DNA from: an uncultured bacterium
Lineage (GTDB): Bacteria > Calescibacteriota > Calescibacteriia > Calescibacteriales > Calescibacteriaceae
NCBI GenBank assembly: GCA_938036315.1
Contig: CALHPK010000011.1
Location: 1-64,000, forward strand
Reading direction: 5' to 3'
Length of the DNA stretch: 64,000 nt
In this document: positions 60,966-64,000 of the stretch, one piece after another
Layout of the letters: each line of letters opens with the position of its first letter
Position numbering within the stretch: the first letter of the stretch is position 1
Made by a program: the position numbers and the translations under genes
The notes under the pieces: model-generated
Database searches by the model: none
The model's input: only the letters and a program-made list of their open reading frames with translations
Told to the model about the DNA's origin: nothing

Positions 60966-62414
60966 TCAAGCCGGAATTTTTCTTGCACCAAGAACAGTAT
61001 CCTGGATATAGATTCCTATCTCAAGAAGCTTTTTTCTTATCTCATCAGCTTCACGATACTTCCCTTGCCTTCTCAGTTCATCTCTTTTTTCCACTAATTT
61101 GCATAGCTGTTCATAGCTTACCTTTTTGACTGAACAACGTCTCATAACCTCCTCCTCTATAAAGCTCTTTCCAGACAGGACAGGGATTTTTCCAAAAATT
61201 CCCAAAATATCGTGCACGTAAGATAGAAAAGATAGGAATTCCAAAAATTTATCCCTTGAACCAGACTTTTTCAATTCATCGAAAAATGAAAATACCGTAG
61301 AGATAGCTTCTGGGGTGTTAAAATCATCATCAAGCGCATCCTCGAATTTACTCAATGCTTGAGAACTTGGTTTAACCCCCTCCAAGCTTCTTATTCCAAG
61401 TCTTTCTACCTCAAATTCGATAGTATAATAAAAGTTAATAAGTGTTTTTTCATCTGATCTGATGAGCTCGCTTGAGAACTCAACTGGACTTCTGTAGTGC
61501 GCTTTTAGTATAAAGAACTTAATGACCTCTGGGTGGTATTGTCTGATGAGTTCGGGTACCTGCAAAACATTACCTAATGACTTTGACATCTTCTCTCCGG
61601 CGATAGTGAGATATCCAGTATGGAGCCAGTATCTTACGAATTGTTTACCAGTTGCAGATTCAGATTGAGCTATTTCATTTTCATGGTGCGGGAAGATGAG
61701 GTCTTGTCCTCCTCCGTGTATATCAAATGTTTCACCTAAGTATTTCATACTCATTGCAGAACATTCTATATGCCATCCTGGTCTTCCTTCCCCCCACGGA
61801 GCACGCCAAGCAGGTTCTATATCTTCTTTTCTGGCTTTCCAAAGAGCAAAATCGAGTGGGTTTTTCTTTTTCTCAGAAATCTCTACTCTTGCACCACTGA
61901 GCATATTTTCTTTCGACATCTTAGAAAGCTTACCATAATCAGGAAATTTTTCAACATCAAAATAAACATCTCCATCACTCACGTAGGCTCTACTATTTTC
62001 TATAATCTTTTCGATAAGATTTATAATTTCTGGTATGTGATCTGTAACACGAGGTTCAAAATCTGGCTTTAGGAGCTCAAAAGGTTTGATATCTTCTTCA
62101 AAAAATTTTATGTACTTTTCAGCTATATCAAAAGGTGATATCCCCTCTCTTTTTGCTCTATCTATTATCTTGTCATCAATATCTGTAAAGTTTCTTACAT
62201 ACTTTACTTTGTATCCCTTTTTTCTTAGATATCTTACAATTAAGTCAAATGGAATAAAGCTCCTGAGGTGTCCCAGATGGATTCTGTCATACACTGTAAG
62301 ACCACATACATATATTCCTACGGTATCAGATAGTGGCACAAATTCTTCAAGTTTTCCAGATAATGTGTTTTTAATTTTCATATGCTCTTTCATCAATTTT
62401 AATCTGCAGGGCAT
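60966..62414 (-). CDS. cysS: Cysteinyl-tRNA synthetase (start could be 62393 or 62381)
   Basis: VGIYVCGLTVYDRIHLGHLRSFIPFDLIVRYLRKKGYKVKYVRNFTDIDDKII, GRPGWHIECSAMSMKYLGETFDIHGGGQDLIFPHHENEIAQSE, KMSKSLGN. Confidence 0.98.
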   Translation of the reverse strand: MPCRLKLMKEHMKIKNTLSGKLEEFVPLSDTVGIYVCGLTVYDRIHLGHLRSFIPFDLIVRYLRKKGYKVKYVRNFTDIDDKIIDRAKREGISPFDIAEKYIKFFEEDIKPFELLKPDFEPRVTDHIPEIINLIEKIIENSRAYVSDGDVYFDVEKFPDYGKLSKMSKENMLSGARVEISEKKKNPLDFALWKARKEDIEPAWRAPWGEGRPGWHIECSAMSMKYLGETFDIHGGGQDLIFPHHENEIAQSESATGKQFVRYWLHTGYLTIAGEKMSKSLGNVLQVPELIRQYHPEVIKFFILKAHYRSPVEFSSELIRSDEKTLINFYYTIEFEVERLGIRSLEGVKPSSQALSKFEDALDDDFNTPEAISTVFSFFDELKKSGSRDKFLEFLSFLSYVHDILGIFGKIPVLSGKSFIEEEVMRRCSVKKVSYEQLCKLVEKRDELRRQGKYREADEIRKKLLEIGIYIQDTVLGARKIPA

Positions 62415-62733
62415 CTGCCCAAAGCCCTTCTATATCATAAAATCTCCTCGATTCCTCATCAAAAATATGTACTACAACATCCCCAATATCTATCACACTC
62501 CAGATGGAGTTCGGATAAAAATCTATAAATGTAGCCTCTCCTTTCAGCAATTCATCTATCGCTTCCATCAAAGCTTTTTTCTGCGGAAAACTTTCACAAG
62601 TGCCTATAACGAAAAAATCACATATGTGGTTAAAATCTCTGATATCCACAAGAACGATCTCTTTAATTTTCTTATCTAGCAATAAATTTATAATATCCCG
62701 CAGTTTGCTATTCCCCTCTATGATTGAAGCCAC
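62371..62733 (-). CDS. rsfS: Ribosomal silencing factor RsfS
   Basis: LLLDKKIKEIVLVDIRDFNHICDFFVIGTCESFPQKKALMEAI...SIWSVIDIGDVVVHIFDEESRRFYDIEGLWADA. Confidence 0.94.
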   Translation of the reverse strand: MASIIEGNSKLRDIINLLLDKKIKEIVLVDIRDFNHICDFFVIGTCESFPQKKALMEAIDELLKGEATFIDFYPNSIWSVIDIGDVVVHIFDEESRRFYDIEGLWADALQIKIDERAYEN

Positions 62734-62820
62734 TATTAAAATTCTTACCTCTGCTGATTTTGAATTTTACGAAAATCAAAAATTTATGATAATGAATATT
62801 CCATTAAACTACACTTAATT

Positions 62821-62858
62821 AGATTAAAATTTCTCCATCAGATTAAAATTTCTCCGCA
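62821..62858. repeat. 19-bp tandem duplication
   Basis: agattaaaatttctccatc / agattaaaatttctccgca. Confidence 0.93.
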
Positions 62859-63050
62859 CTACACACAGATAAAACAATTTCTTTTTGGTGCGTAAGTAAC
62901 TTAATAAAAACCACTCTGTTTATTCAGTTTTTGCCAGCAACCGAGAAATGGTAGATACCAAGGTAACATTTTCAGTAGCTTTTCAGAATTAACTCAGGAA
63001 ATACTAAAATTTCTCTAGACTGCAACTATTTCAAGATTAGATTTTAGCAT

Positions 63051-63761
63051 ATGGCAAATAATGGGAAAATCGATAACAACAAGGCTGGCAACAGCAAAGC
63101 AGAGCTCAGCAGCGGGAAAGAAAATGTCAACAATAAAGAAAGCAGATATCAGAAAATTGATGAATTTTATATGAAAGGAAAAAGCAAAATACATTCAGAA
63201 ATAGAAAGAAAAGAAAAATTCCTCAAATACATAAAAGAAATAAGCGAAGAGAGAGAAAGATTAAGCAAAAAACCAAAGTACAGATTCATAAGATTCTTGA
63301 TACCCTTAGCAATAGTAGGATTCGGTATCTTACTTATGTATATCCCCGAAAGGAGAATAGTTGGGAAAAATATCTATGAGTTTTCTCCCCCACCTGAATT
63401 CTATTTTGAAATAGGGAAATACACAGTTGTAAACTTCTTCGCATCTTGGTGTCCCCCTTGCGAAAGCGAAATCCCACAGATTATCGACTTTCATAGGTCA
63501 ACCACAGACTCCTATGTGATAGGAGTAGTCCTAAATGATTCACCAGAAAATATAAATACCATGATAAATAGATATGGGATAGACTATCCAGTAATATACG
63601 ATAATGGAATATTTTCAAAAAAACTTGGAATAGGAGCCCTGCCAGTAACACTTATTCTAGACCCCCAACTCAGAATCAGAAAAGTTATCTACGGTCCTGT
63701 AACAAAAGAAAAACTTTCCAAATCTATCACTGAGCTGAAGTCTACAAAACAAGAAAAATAG
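63051..63761 (+). CDS. TlpA/ResA-like membrane-anchored thiol-disulfide oxidoreductase
   Basis: TM FLIPLAIVGFGILLMYI; VVNFFASWCPPCESEIPQIIDFH; ALPVTLILDP. Confidence 0.92.
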   Translation: MANNGKIDNNKAGNSKAELSSGKENVNNKESRYQKIDEFYMKGKSKIHSEIERKEKFLKYIKEISEERERLSKKPKYRFIRFLIPLAIVGFGILLMYIPERRIVGKNIYEFSPPPEFYFEIGKYTVVNFFASWCPPCESEIPQIIDFHRSTTDSYVIGVVLNDSPENINTMINRYGIDYPVIYDNGIFSKKLGIGALPVTLILDPQLRIRKVIYGPVTKEKLSKSITELKSTKQEK

Positions 63762-63777
63762 CTAACCGTTTATCTTT

Positions 63778-63811
63778 GCCTATTTTTTTGCAAAGCCTAT
63801 TTTTTACAAAT
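63778..63811. repeat. 17-bp imperfect tandem duplication
   Basis: gcctatttttttgcaaa / gcctattttttacaaat. Confidence 0.8.
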
Positions 63812-63966
63812 AAAGCAGAAATAGAAACCCGCAATCAAGATTAGAATTTTTCACACAGCCAGATTCTGCAATTTCTTTCACGAAAGCCTATATTTATATT
63901 TACCTCAAATGAATCTACTCGCTTTTGCTTATCTTTCTCATCTGTGCTTGATGCCATCACAACTTC

Positions 63967-64000
63967 AGAATACCCTAGAATACCCTATACCCTAGAATAC
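63967..64000. repeat. agaataccct tandem array at right edge
   Basis: agaataccct agaataccct ataccct agaatac. Confidence 0.93.

Noticed and set aside
60878-61129. Plus-strand ORFs antisense to cysS/mpl
   Set aside because: Overlap strongly supported conserved genes.
63880-63960. Small minus-strand ORF MASSTDEKDKQKRVDSFEVNINIGFRERNCRIWLCEKF
   Set aside because: Only 38 aa, beside a repeat array at the window edge; cannot be assessed without the flanking sequence.

Overview
64 kb AT-rich bacterial chromosomal segment, mostly housekeeping genes. It carries two tRNAs (Tyr-GUA, Val-CAC). Recognisable genes include yebC, polA, rplS, holB, ccmE, ilvC, rpsS-rplV-rpsC, miaB, fmt, a P-II gene, khpA, glgP plus a GH57 enzyme, cbiG, cobM/cbiF, a stand-alone LigD-type 3'-phosphoesterase, hldD, frr, gatB, trmB, rnpA, dapB, mpl, cysS and rsfS. 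No rRNA, CRISPR array or obvious transposon was found. Less ordinary regions: (i) a PLD-SNF2 helicase running off the left edge, beside a HepT-like remnant; (ii) a co-directional ~13 kb signalling/surface locus (sensor kinase, FecR-like, Ig/barrel protein, degenerate GGDEF-EAL, kinase, response regulator, 1907-aa IPT/MopE/FG-GAP protein); (iii) a 1287-aa Cys-containing exported protein; (iv) a patatin gene with an in-frame TAA followed by its apparent C-terminal domain; (v) a methyltransferase ORF with no ATG/GTG/TTG start, reading open through tRNA-Val. The most striking non-gene signal is a recurrent pattern of short (about 10-50 bp) near-perfect tandem duplications at gene ends and in spacers. 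At two convergent gene junctions the duplicated 3' end of one gene also supplies the 3' end of the opposing gene. All family calls come from motif recognition by eye; no searches were run.
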